The notes under the pieces: generated by a model
The model's database searches: none
Told to the model about the DNA's origin: nothing
Seen by the model: only the letters and a program-made list of their open reading frames with translations
In this document: positions 44,646 through 55,243 of the stretch, in pieces
How the letters are laid out: each line of letters starts with the position of its first letter
Position numbering within the stretch: the first letter of the stretch is position 1
NCBI GenBank assembly: GCA_036785705.1
Contig: JAWUZG010000007.1
Coordinates: 1 to 64,000, forward strand
Length of the DNA stretch: 64,000 bases
DNA from: Acanthornis magna
Taxonomy: Eukaryota; Chordata; Aves; Passeriformes; Acanthizidae
Reading direction: 5' to 3'
Made by a program: the position numbers and the translations under genes

Positions 44646-46707
44646 CCGAGCTGTGCCATTCTGCTGTCTAGTGTCTAAGTCTTCAGAAAGACAATGGAGA
44701 TTTAAATGATACTTGAACAAGCTGAGATGAGGAACAGCTTTTTTATTTTCTCAATTTCAACTTTGTTGGCCCAGCAAGAAGGTCCCCAATAAATAACTGT
44801 CCAGAAATATAAGAAAGGGCAAAGAGGAAAGAAATCCTGTTTGTCGGACAAACACTCCATCTACAAGCAGGAGCTTAATAAGTATTATTTGGGAAGCAAG
44901 AAATCCTCGGGCAGAATTTGAGATCATGACTACCCTTAGAAGACAACTCTTCATCCACATGCTCCCAGCTCTGGACTTCACTTCTTGCTGTGCCCTTTCC
45001 AGCCACTTCCAAGGTTTTTCTCTGATTGTCCCTGACATCCATTCATCCAAAGTCCTGCCACAATTCAGGCTCTCTTCTGTATTTCTGTAAAGGCTGCACT
45101 ATGCACTCTGACATACAGGACACTGACGCTTTAAGGACTTCTGTAACTAGACATCATTCCCTTCTGCAGAATTCTGTAACGACAGCTGACTTGAGATCAA
45201 TGAGCTAGCCTGAAGTGGATATGCCTCTAACTATCTGAAATCCTTTGCATTCCAGTTTCAAATCTAAGGCAGTTTTCTTCAACACACTAAAGAGAGCACA
45301 AATTCTTCAGGTCACAACACAGGGATTTTTTATTCACACTTGTCCCTGAGGATTTAAAAAGAAAGTGTAGGATCAAGGCATGCAGGCACTGCCATGACAC
45401 ATTACAGAGCCAGCTCAAAGTATTGGCAAAACCTTGGAGAGAAGAGGAGGGGCTCATTCTGGGCAGAAGCTAAACAAATTGTTTGGGTTGGTGCTTAAAT
45501 AAAATCAAATCTATAAAGCTCCTCCCCATTTAACTGAAAACTGTGTTGGCCTTAGTTGTATTTTCAGCTCTCAGTCCATGTGCTAGCCTCAGATGAATGA
45601 GATGCTCAGGAGGATCCTCTTTAAGCTCAGGGAAAAATGCAGGGTGTGGCAACACAGATGTCGAAAAAAAAAATCCCTCATTTTATCTCAAAACAAAAGG
45701 GACCAAAAAGTGACCTTCATTTCAGGTGAAAGGTTTTGTATGGCTTACATCTGTATTGTGTTGTGCGATATATATTCTGTATCACTCCACTAAGGCAGAT
45801 TTCCTGTGTATCATCAACTCTCTCTACGACAGTAGAGTGGAGCAGTGGTGTAAAATATTCTCATTGAGTTCATTAAATGAGCATAAATGTCTCCCTAATT
45901 AGCCAGCCCAGCATAGGAGGAGTGAATATGAGACTCAGCCGAATGCAGAGCATAAAATCCAGAAGACTAGAAAAGAACTTCAAAGAGAGCAATGGGCTCC
46001 AGCTGGCTTCAACCATTCTTTCGGCTGGCGTGCCTTCCCAGAGACTGAAGTCACTCAGGGTTGTGATGGTGAGTAGCTGACAGGGAATGGTAATGGGAGT
46101 CACACTGGTATGGTATCTCACCTGTGCCTTGCGATTGCTATCTTTTGCTAACAGTATTGTATATTTTTATGGTGGTTTTTGTATCACTCTGTAAAATCCA
46201 AAATCCCATGTAATATCAGATGTCTTCAAATGAGTAAAGTTGCTATTAGTGATCACAGCTTCCACATGTGGAATATCTCATAGGATCTGGTGAGAGAGTA
46301 CCGGACTCTGACATTTGCCTACCTAAATGCTCTTCCAGTGCATCTGCCTTACCTTCATATCAGCCCTGTTACTAACTTCTCTGTGTATTGCTTTAAAAAT
46401 TAAACATCTTTCAAAGTACCATTTATTGTGGGGCTTTTGCAGCTTCAGTGACTCCGAGTAACACAATGGAAGATGAGCTTCCACGCTGCTAACATATTGT
46501 GGGTTCACGTCTGTAGTTGGAAGCACTCATACGTAGCATTTTTCCTTTATTTTAAGAAATGTAATGAAACTTCTCAAAGAAGTGTTTTGGTGGACACTGT
46601 AACAGCATGGTATGCAGTACAGCAAAAGTTATATTAAAAAAAAGAAAACAAACCAAAAACCACCACCAACAAAAACCACAAACCAAAAGGAGAGTAAGAG
46701 GAAAGAC
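44646..46707. other. Non-coding stretch upstream of the gene
   Basis: Moderately AT-rich. It contains one possible orphan exon at 45,903-46,068 (plus), which runs from CCCTAATTAG to GATG|GTGAGT and is open in one frame. It also contains a 97-codon minus-strand frame at 44,757-45,050 with no recognisable features. Nothing else supported. Confidence 0.35.
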
Positions 46708-46797
46708 TGATGTTACTCCTCCATACCAATGACCATAGGCAAATCTCTTTCCCTCAGTCTCCTGGAGTAACCATGTCCCCACTCAAAGGAGGAATGT
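46708..46797 (+). repeat. Dispersed block shared with 39,145-39,227
   Basis: Similar to the 39.1 kb block (TGATGTTACTCC, CATACCAATGACCATAGGC, AAATCTC, GGAG) and, like it, followed within a few hundred bases by an LTR starting TGTTATA. Confidence 0.5.
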
Positions 46798-46957
46798 CCA
46801 GCTACAGAGTTCAAAATCAGAGTTTCAGGTATATTATTCCTTGAAAGGTAGAAATACACTAATACAAACAGGTCTTTTAAACAAAGAATTACCTTGAGAT
46901 GAATTCAGATGGGGAATATAAGGATCTGTTTTATTTATTTAAGACTTTAGATGACTA

Positions 46958-47974
46958 TGTTATAAATGAGAGTGGAGTGATTTTTCGCATGTTGGAGTTG
47001 ATGGTTGCTGTTGTATTGTTGTACCTGTTGAGTGGAGTTGAAAGTTTGGATTTTTGATAAAGTTCTAGATTGAAAAGTTAAAAAAGAGACTGTTTTAAAG
47101 ATGTTTTAAGAGTGCAATGTTTCTGGGTAAAAGCATTGGGATATTAAAGTTGTTTGGAGCAAAATAAAAGGGATTGAAGGTATTTTAGATGGAAAAGCAG
47201 TTGAACCCATGTAACCCTGAGTTCAGAAGTTATGTACCTTTTTAAAAATCCTTTATCTTTGTAATTTTATTTATGTAAAACTCAGTTTTTATGTTGTATT
47301 GTAAATCTGTAAGCCCATCACCCATCCCAATATTAAAGGCACTCTGCAGCACCCGAGCTAAAAATAGAAGGTTTGCACCTCTCCGCCCACCTCAAGTGGA
47401 ATACTAATGAGGCCCTTTCCCGCCTTTGCAAATTACCCCTAGGCAACGATCCATCTATTGGTGGGGAAGGCCACCTCATTAATTAGTATTCCCAATCACC
47501 AGCGAGCGAGAGGGCGGAGAGGCTAATTCGGACCAGCCCATCAAAAACTTTATAAATTTGGCTCTCTTGAGCTGAGACAGGCAGTCTCTCTTTTTCCAGG
47601 TGCCTTTACCACCAACAGCTGCAGACTCTGGTCTGTGCAGGGTGCCTGGTGTCTCTGTCTCTCTGACTAGCAGGGAGTCAGAGGCTGGGTCGGGTGCTGG
47701 GCCTCTTGCCCATTTTTATGGGCTATACTTAAAATCTTTTTTTGAACTTAAGATTAGCTTAAGTTCGCCACCCGGCCTGAGGGATCTCCTTGTCCTTGAC
47801 CACCAACCGGTGGCCAGGAGAGTCTTATTGCTGTCCTGGGACCTTCCTTTTTTTGTGCTTTTTTTCTTTCTTTTTCCTTTCATTTCTCCCTCGGGAGATC
47901 CTGGACCTCGTGGGTTCAGCAATAAACACCTTTTGCTCTAACCCACGAGTGTGAAATTGTCTTTTTTTATGACA
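46958..47974 (+). mobile_element. Solo LTR, 1,017 bp
   Basis: It begins TGTTATA and ends TATGACA, a near-perfect terminal inverted repeat. It is flanked by ACTA at 46,954-46,957 and 47,975-47,978, a 4-bp target duplication. Inside, in order, are an AT-rich U3, CCAAT-type sequence, a TATA box TATAAA at 47,551-47,556, a leader with CTCTGTCTCTCTGAC, a pyrimidine-rich tract and AATAAA at 47,921-47,926. The gene-like frame at 47,600-47,941 is simply the open R/U5 leader. Nothing of the internal provirus remains. Confidence 0.82.
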
Positions 47975-47978
47975 ACTA

Positions 47979-48674
47979 TTACCTTATGTTAAGGACCTAC
48001 AGACCAGAATATAACATTAACATGCTGTATACACTCCATACACTTCCATCACAGTGTCTGAAATTCTTCTAAATAAAATCACCAGAAAGTTTCTCAGTTT
48101 CACTTGGTTGTTGCATTCACATTGTGGACTAAATGCCAATTGTATTTATATTACTAGGACTTGTACTGTGATGAATGTAAGGAAAATATGTTTTCTGTAT
48201 TTCTGGGGTCTCCATATGGCTTTAAAGAAATTTATTGAAGACATTTGAAGTTATTTTAGATTGTTCTTTTTTTTTCTGATTTATCTCAGATTACAGCAAG
48301 TTGTAGAAATTTGTTTTTCTTTTCATAAACTTTGATATAAGGAATTGAAAATATAGCTTTCTTGGCATTAGATCAAGAAGAACAACAAACTCAAGGTTTT
48401 GAAATGCTGTTTAGTGTGTGTTGAATTCAAAATGTGACCTGTGATAGCTTTTCCTTTATTACCACTAGAAAATGTTAATGTTGCCATGTCAGTCACTCGG
48501 ATGGCTGTCATTATGCTTTTCTGGTGGGGTTGTATACACATGGTTTTTAGAGTGCAAATCAGGTAATCTGTATTGGTGCATAGCAACAAAGAAGATTGAT
48601 TTCTGCATTCTTTTGGTATGGGAAAATTAGTTCAATTCTATGTTCCTTGAAATGTACCTCTAGCTTTAGACAAC
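47979..48674. other. AT-rich spacer
   Basis: No recognisable repeat or coding segment between the LTR and the next CR1. Confidence 0.45.
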
Positions 48675-48803
48675 TCATAGAATCCAAGAATATGCTGAGT
48701 TGGAAGAGACTCACAAGGTCATTGAGTCCAATAAATTCGCAGCCCTGCACAAGCTCACACCATATGTCTGAGAAAGTTGTCCAGCTACTTCTTGAGCTGT
48801 GTC
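48675..48803 (-). mobile_element. CR1 LINE, 3' tail half of a split element
   Basis: Minus-strand CR1 3' end: CATAGAATCC, GAGTTGGAAGAGACTCACAA, GGTCATTGAGTCCA and CTTCTTGAGCTGTGTC. The sequence continues seamlessly at 49,495 (GTCAGGCTTGGTGCTGTGG) after the intervening LTR. Confidence 0.88.
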
Positions 48804-49494
48804 TGAAACATAAGGGGTTTTTTTAGACACTTAAATGTAGAGATTTTCGATAAAAGTTAGTTCTGTTAAAATCAACTAGAATAGAAAAAGACGTAGAACT
48901 CAGTTAGAAAGAAATTAATGATTAAAGGCAGAGTAGCCCTTTGATTATTTGATATTTACTCAGCTGTGCTTAGAATAGACAATTAATAATCTTAAGAAAA
49001 GAGGGTCAAAGGAGAGCCTAGACAGTTACAAATTTTGCCCAGATGCAACCTACCTAGAAGCAATAGAAGAGAGCATTGGGAATTTTCCAGGGTCAAATAT
49101 ATTGTCAAAAACCAACGAAGTAAGAAGGTCACACTGATGAAGACTCATATTACTTCATCCAAAGCAGCCCTCAGACTCAAATTAACGACCACTGACTCAA
49201 TTCCATTGCAGGAGCTGCACATGCTTAATGACTTTTTGGTAATTTCCATATGAAGCAGGGAATGGGAGGTGCTTATGCTACGAATATGGATCTGTATTTT
49301 AAACATGCATTTTTGTGATAGATAAATAAGTTCTGTGTTGTATTGTTACTTTGGAGTTATACATTTGGGAGCTATCCCTGCAGCTTTCCGGTGCTGAAAT
49401 AAACATACACTTTCTAACCTTAAGAAGTTAGAGAATCTTTGTCCGTCTCAGGTGGATATCAATATTAGATCTGTATCTGCATTTTAATAATTCA
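48804..49494 (+). mobile_element. ERV LTR inserted into CR1
   Basis: About 690 bp that interrupts a single CR1 copy. It begins TGAAACATAAGG and ends in ATTCA by this reading, with GTC on both sides as a partial target duplication. It carries AATAAA at 49,398-49,403 in a block (AATAAACATAC...CTAACCTTAAG) that matches the LTR at 17.5-18.0 kb. A frame at 49,035-49,253 is not recognised as coding. The exact ends are tentative; the nesting is clear. Confidence 0.75.
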
Positions 49495-50395
49495 GTCAGG
49501 CTTGGTGCTGTGGCCACTGCCCTGGTTAGCCTGTTCCAGTGCCCAAACACCCTCTGGTGGAAGGACCTTTTTCCTGATACCCAACCAAAACTTCCCTTGA
49601 CACGACTTCATACCATTCCCTTGTATCCTGTCGCTGGTCAACACAGAGGGAAAAGAGCAGTGCTTATAATTCCGCTTTTCCTCACAAAGAAGTTGCAGAC
49701 TGCAGTGAAGTCTCCCCTCAGACTCCTCCTCTCCAGGGCAGCAGACCAAATGACCTGAGCCACTCCTCCCATTGCACCCCCTCAAGGCTCCTCAGCATCC
49801 TTACGGACACCCTGTAATAGCTAAATGTCTTTCTTACATTGCGGTACCCAAAACTGTCCCCAGGACTCAAGATGATGCCACCCAATTGCAGAGCAGAGTG
49901 GGACAATCCCTTCCATTGCCTGGCTGGCCATGCTGGGCCTGGTGGCCCCAGGACATGGCTCACCCTCCTGGCTACCAGGGCACTGCTGACTCATATTCAG
50001 CTTAGCAGCTCCTGTGCTTCTAAGAGTGCTTGAAAAGTGAGCTGCACTGATGGACCCCAACACCTTCTAAAATGTTTTCCAAGGATCTCACCAACTAGTT
50101 CCCTGAGCCACCTGAACTCTGCTCTCCTCTTGTCTAGCTCTGCGTTTTACTGGGACTTTTTCCTGTTAACAGAGATTTTAAACTGTATTGCTTCATGTTT
50201 GCTGTGCCCAAGACCAGTTGCCACTTCAGTTCCAAGACTCTCTCCTAAAATGCAACAAATCAAGGAGGACATCTTTCCTAGGTGGCTCCCTTAGTAACTC
50301 TGCTATGAAGTCATCATGCAGATGTTGTAGGAATCTTCTGGACTTGTACCAGCTGTGTGGTATTCCGAGTTAATACCTGTCAAGCTGAAGTCCTT
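49495..50395 (-). mobile_element. CR1 LINE, remainder of split element with RT deleted
   Basis: From 49,495 to about 50,000 the minus strand carries CR1 3' UTR and the end of ORF2; the plus strand has the complements CCAGTGCCCAAACACCCTCT and TTCCCTTGTATCCTGTC. From about 50,005 the text jumps to the C-terminal part of the ORF2 endonuclease (plus GCAGCTCCTGTGCTTCTAAG, GGACCCCAACACCTTCTAAA, CCCTGAGCCACCTGAACTC) and runs to about 50,395. The reverse transcriptase between them, normally well over 1 kb, is absent, so this copy has a large internal deletion. Confidence 0.85.
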
Positions 50396-52873
50396 GATAC
50401 ATTCCTTTTATCCTCTGTTGATGTAAAGACAAGAGTACACTTTGATATTGCTAAAAAATGTAAGCCTATGAAATAGCCAGTGTTTCCTTTCAATCTGTCA
50501 TTGTTGATGGTCGACTGTCAGCTGTATTTCCACTTTGCCTTTATTTCCCCATACTTTTCTGAAGGGAGCTAAGAACCTTACCCTATGTAACCACATACTA
50601 AATTTATCCAACTATTGTAGCAAAAATACTGAAATACATAACCACTAATTGCTGCATTGCAAATAAATCAAAAATATAAAATATAGCTTGACAGGTCAAA
50701 CACATTTATGACACTCTCATTTTTTGTTTTTGTTTTTTTTAAAAGGCTGTTTGCTAACTTGTGTTAAGTGGCAGTGTTCAGACCACACACAGCATCCATT
50801 TTTTCTCTACCTCGTCTTTTTAACTCTATTCCAGTTATCTGATTTTATGCTCCTTCCTGAATTTTTAGTTATTCCTCTCTGATGCTGACTTTTATTACAT
50901 TTTTCTAGGCGTATCATCTCCTCTTTGCACACTCGAGAAAGCTATAAATAAATAGATTTCTTAAACTTTTATTGGCTGGTTCATTCATCCTTTTGTAAGT
51001 CTCTGAACTCAGAATGGATTTTTGGGGACATTTTTGGGGGATTTTTTTGGTGGGTTTTTGTTTGTTTTTACAAGCTGCAGGAAATCAGATAAAATTTCAA
51101 TTGTAGCTGACATGACAACTTACTACTTTTCCTCAATGGTTCCTCATACTTTTGTTATATAGAGAAATCCATATCATTCCTATGCTTTACTCAAATACTT
51201 TAATAAAGGAAAATTAAGAATAATGGACCTACTAGTTTTGTATATCAGTCTTTTTTCTTAATAGGAAGAAAAAAGAATAAAGGAGATATAAGCCAAAAAT
51301 AGTTACCTAATGGAAACAGCATTTCATGTGGACTACATAAGGAAGGCTTTCTGCACAGTTACGAAGAGGCTGTACCATTTATTATTGGGTGCAAGAATTT
51401 TTTTGATTTGCTGAAGTAAAAAGTGTGGCTCAATATCTGTAGAACACCACACTGCAGCTGTGTACTGTAGCCAATGCATCCAAATTACAGCTTGATGCTC
51501 ACAAATGAATTTTTTTTGTTACTAATGAATAAAATATTCAAACTTTCATAAAACTTGAAAAATGGGTTTATATTTTCCGCTTGCATATACATGGACTTTG
51601 AATGTCAGCACATATGCAATATGTGTAGAGACGGTAGTAACAGAAATGTTGATTATTTTTCATTTGTTGCCTGAATAGTTTATGCAAACCTTTGAGGGAA
51701 ATATGAAACAGCTCGCATAACTAAGTTTTGTTTTGACTCTTTCTTTTCTACCAGCTTCTAATTTATTCCTTTTGAAAATTGCTTTTATTGTTCTCTGTTT
51801 ATGTTGTAGCTGTCAAGTGTGTAATCTAGCTTTTCCTGTTCAATCCGAAATTAGATATATTAATCTCACATGTTAATTTTACCCTTCATTGTTTGTTCTG
51901 TGTTTTTTTAAAAAAAATCATCATCTTTTATAGAGACTAGTGGAAGATTCTAGAAGGCATTATCCCTTTATGATTCTACAATGTACTGAACCATGTTTGT
52001 AACACAGTATTTGTCTTAACTCCGTGAATATTATTATTGTATGTATTTTCAAAGACTACTAGAGTGCCTTCATATAACTCAATTATATACAGTTTAATTA
52101 AAGTAAATCAAATTACTCATTAGCACTAGTAACTTTAAGCTTTAGAATGTATTTGAATTGGGGAAAGGATTTGAATACCTGGCTTACCAGTTCTAGTGTG
52201 GTAGGAAATTAATTAGCATTATACATATGTTAGCTCCTTTCAAGACATGCACAGATGGGATAACAAAACTGGAAAGATAAGAAGCTCTGAGAATCACTTT
52301 TTAAATTTACTAATTAAAAAGGTATTTGCTATTGTGAGCAACTGAATTAAAACAAGACTAGATATTGAAGAAAAAAATACACCAACCCCACAGAAGTAAT
52401 AAGGACTGAATAATAAGTTATCTGACAATGTTATTTTACTTGAGGTCACATTATTTTAATTGTAATGAAAGTACACTAAAGAAAGGTCACTCTTCTTCAT
52501 TTTAGTAAAAGTCTTTTTTTCAGAGTGATGAAATTATGTGATTAAAATGAAAAATTAGAAGGACATGTAGGAATAGTAGATTTCTTTCTTACTTTATCAA
52601 TTTCCTTAAGATGCAGTTGCACCCTTCATTTTGTTAAACTCATTATCAGGCTTATCTGTTGTCTTTTGAAAATAATGGCTTCTAAATTCATGGACTCTTG
52701 ACCAGTGTGTTAGTTTATGTACTCTTTTTATTTCTTGACTTACTTTGAAGAAATTGCACCTATATTAGATGTCACAAGTAGAGAAAAACTGAGTGAGATT
52801 ATTCAGAAAATTATGACAATACATAATAAAAGAAAGCCATAGTAATTTGATAAAATCTGTTTCCTTTCACAGG
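50396..52873. other. AT-rich non-coding region
   Basis: No recognisable gene, LINE or LTR. T-rich and G/T-rich patches (near 51,020-51,070) are simple sequence. Confidence 0.45.
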
Positions 52874-52977
52874 AATTTTATTTTATTTTATTATTTTATT
52901 TTATTTTATTTTATTTTATTTTATTTTATTTTATTTTATTTTATTTTATTTTATTTTATTTTATTTTATTTATTTTT
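52874..52977. repeat. (TTTTA)n pentanucleotide array
   Basis: About 100 bp of TTTTA units: three units, a TTA slip, then roughly 15 uninterrupted units to near 52,971. The translated frame (repeating Ile/Leu/Phe/Tyr) is an artefact of the repeat. Probably highly length-variable. Confidence 0.96.
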
Positions 52978-55206
52978 ACCAGCCAAAGTGTGTTCAGTTT
53001 GTCTAACAGGGTCTCGAGCAAAAACTGTTGCTATTTCTGAAGGTACAAAATCAGAGAGCTAGCAAAACCAGTGAGTAATATATCAGGGTATATTGTTGTC
53101 TGAGTTTAACGTTCATGACACCCGAAGCAAGAAAATAAAGCACATTTTTTATTCTGTTAATGTGAGAATCAGGGTTGCAGAAGAGGGGTGCTCATAACCT
53201 TCTGGATAACAACAGTGTTTTCTGGATGATTTTCTACCTAATACTGTAAGAATGCTTCTACTCGAACCAATGAAACTCTGCTCTGATAGCTGGTCTATAT
53301 CTAGACCTACAATATATCAGTATATTTTGACATATAGAGAAATAATAAGGCAGTACATATTGCTTTGGGTATTATGTGTACTGGCAAAATTGAAATTAAA
53401 TCTTTGTCGGCTAATGTGAAGAAGTAAGCCAATGATGGCTTCTGGAGAGGACTCAAGGGGTCACTTTGGAAATGAGATCACTTTGTAAAATAAAGATTTG
53501 GAAGAAAGGAATTTTAGGAACAGCAAAGGTAAGCAGAAGAGGTAGAGGGATTGAGTAGCAGCATACTATCCCATCACAGGCAGGATAAAATTGTCATCAG
53601 TGATCAGAGAAACACTGTGCACTAGTTTTCAGCCCAATCAGTTTGAGGAAGATTTGTTTCTGTTTTCATATGGAAAAAGATGGTAAATAGAGGCTAAATT
53701 AAACACTAAAGTTTCCAGACCCAAGGCAAGAAGATATTAGGGAGTCACAGGCAACACATTAGAGAAGGGAAAGAAGCTACTAAGAAAGGAGTGAGGAAAT
53801 TCTTACAAATTTCTTGCCCTCTAGACAATCAGGAAGACTTTTAAGGGAGACAGTCAAGAATGTAATAAATGATACAGCAAGAATGTAACTAGCCAGAGAC
53901 ATGTAACTGGAAGGGCAAGGGCATCAAAATAAAGACTTCAGTTATTTCAAAAAAATATTCATAAGCTTAAAACAAAAGCAGTGATTTTTCAATTTGTAAT
54001 TAAAAAATATGTTTATATATATATAAAATATATATATAAAATCTTTTATTCATATTAAGAATTCGGAGATAGACCACCTTGGGATGTTCAGTACTACATT
54101 CACTAAGTTCATATATAGCAGAATGATGCATTCATTTATTTATCCTTACTGAAGAGGATGAAATTTAAGTATAATAAAAAATTACTTGGAGTCAAGCCTT
54201 TTTTTCCTTGTAGAAAGCTTTACTCAATGCAAGTAAGGGCTGTAGTATCAAAGTAGTCTAAATTTTTGACTTCAGACTTTAGCCTTTCAATAGTAGTAAA
54301 TGGCTCCTGAGAAAACCCAAAGTCTTCTACATTACACATTCCACCACTTGGATAAAAGAGTGGATCAATTATTCATTGCCTTTCAAAATAAAAAAAAATT
54401 AGTATTAGACTTCCTCAGCTCAGGCTTCTGTCAATATTGTTTTTTCTACTTAGAATGGTGCTATTTACCTCTCTTCAGTAGAAAACAGTAGGTTTAATTT
54501 GCATGATCAGAAGCGAGAGTTCACCTTCTTTCTTCCAGCACATCATCTCTAAGTGAAAAAAGCAACAAAGCTGTACCAAGGAACAGTGATTATCAATTTA
54601 GTGCACAGCAATCCATATGCCTAAACTGGGGTACTCACTCCTTATTACTCTAACAAACAGTGATCTGCTTTTCATTAGTGTCTAACATATTTTATTTATT
54701 CCTTCTCTATGAACTAAGCCACAAATCCACAGCTAATTCATGTCAGCATGATGTCAATTTGTAAAACAATTCTTTAAAAATGTTGACACCTAATTAAAAA
54801 AAGTCAGTTTAAAAAATCAGTTTCTACAAAGAAATATTCTAGAATTCATGACACTCATATGAAGTGTGATGAAGAGGAAACAGAAGTAATGTGATTAAAA
54901 TGTTGTGAATTAAATTGGGATTTATCTATACTAACTTTATGATATACCACAATAAGCAGTAGATTTCAAGACAATTATAAAATAAATACCGCATTTTCTA
55001 TTTTGTTTCCTATAAAGATAGTTTATTTAAATTACTAAAGAAAAGCACCAAAAATGGCATGAAAAGCAGAAAGAGAATCCAGGAGTACAAAAACTTCTTC
55101 TTCCTATAGATCAAAATGACTGGAGTTGTGACTAGAGAAAGATGAATAAATAATTATTTCAAATAGAAAGAGTTAACGATACCATCCTGAATATATGAGC
55201 AATGTG
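52978..55206. other. AT-rich non-coding region
   Basis: No genes or recognised elements. An imperfect (TA)n palindromic patch lies at about 54,010-54,045. Confidence 0.45.
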
Positions 55207-55243
55207 TATTTGCCCCATTCATAATTCATGAATGGGGCAAATA
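55207..55243. repeat. Perfect 16-bp palindrome with 5-bp loop
   Basis: TATTTGCCCCATTCAT (55,207-55,222) and its exact complement ATGAATGGGGCAAATA (55,228-55,243) are separated by AATTC. It would form a stable cruciform or RNA hairpin on either strand. No gene or terminator context. Confidence 0.9.

Noticed and set aside
47600..47941. 113-codon plus-strand frame
   Set aside because: Lies wholly between the TATA box and AATAAA of the solo LTR at 46,958-47,974; it is LTR leader sequence.
52847..53062. 71-codon frame with repeating Ile/Leu/Phe/Tyr
   Set aside because: Translation of the (TTTTA)n microsatellite.
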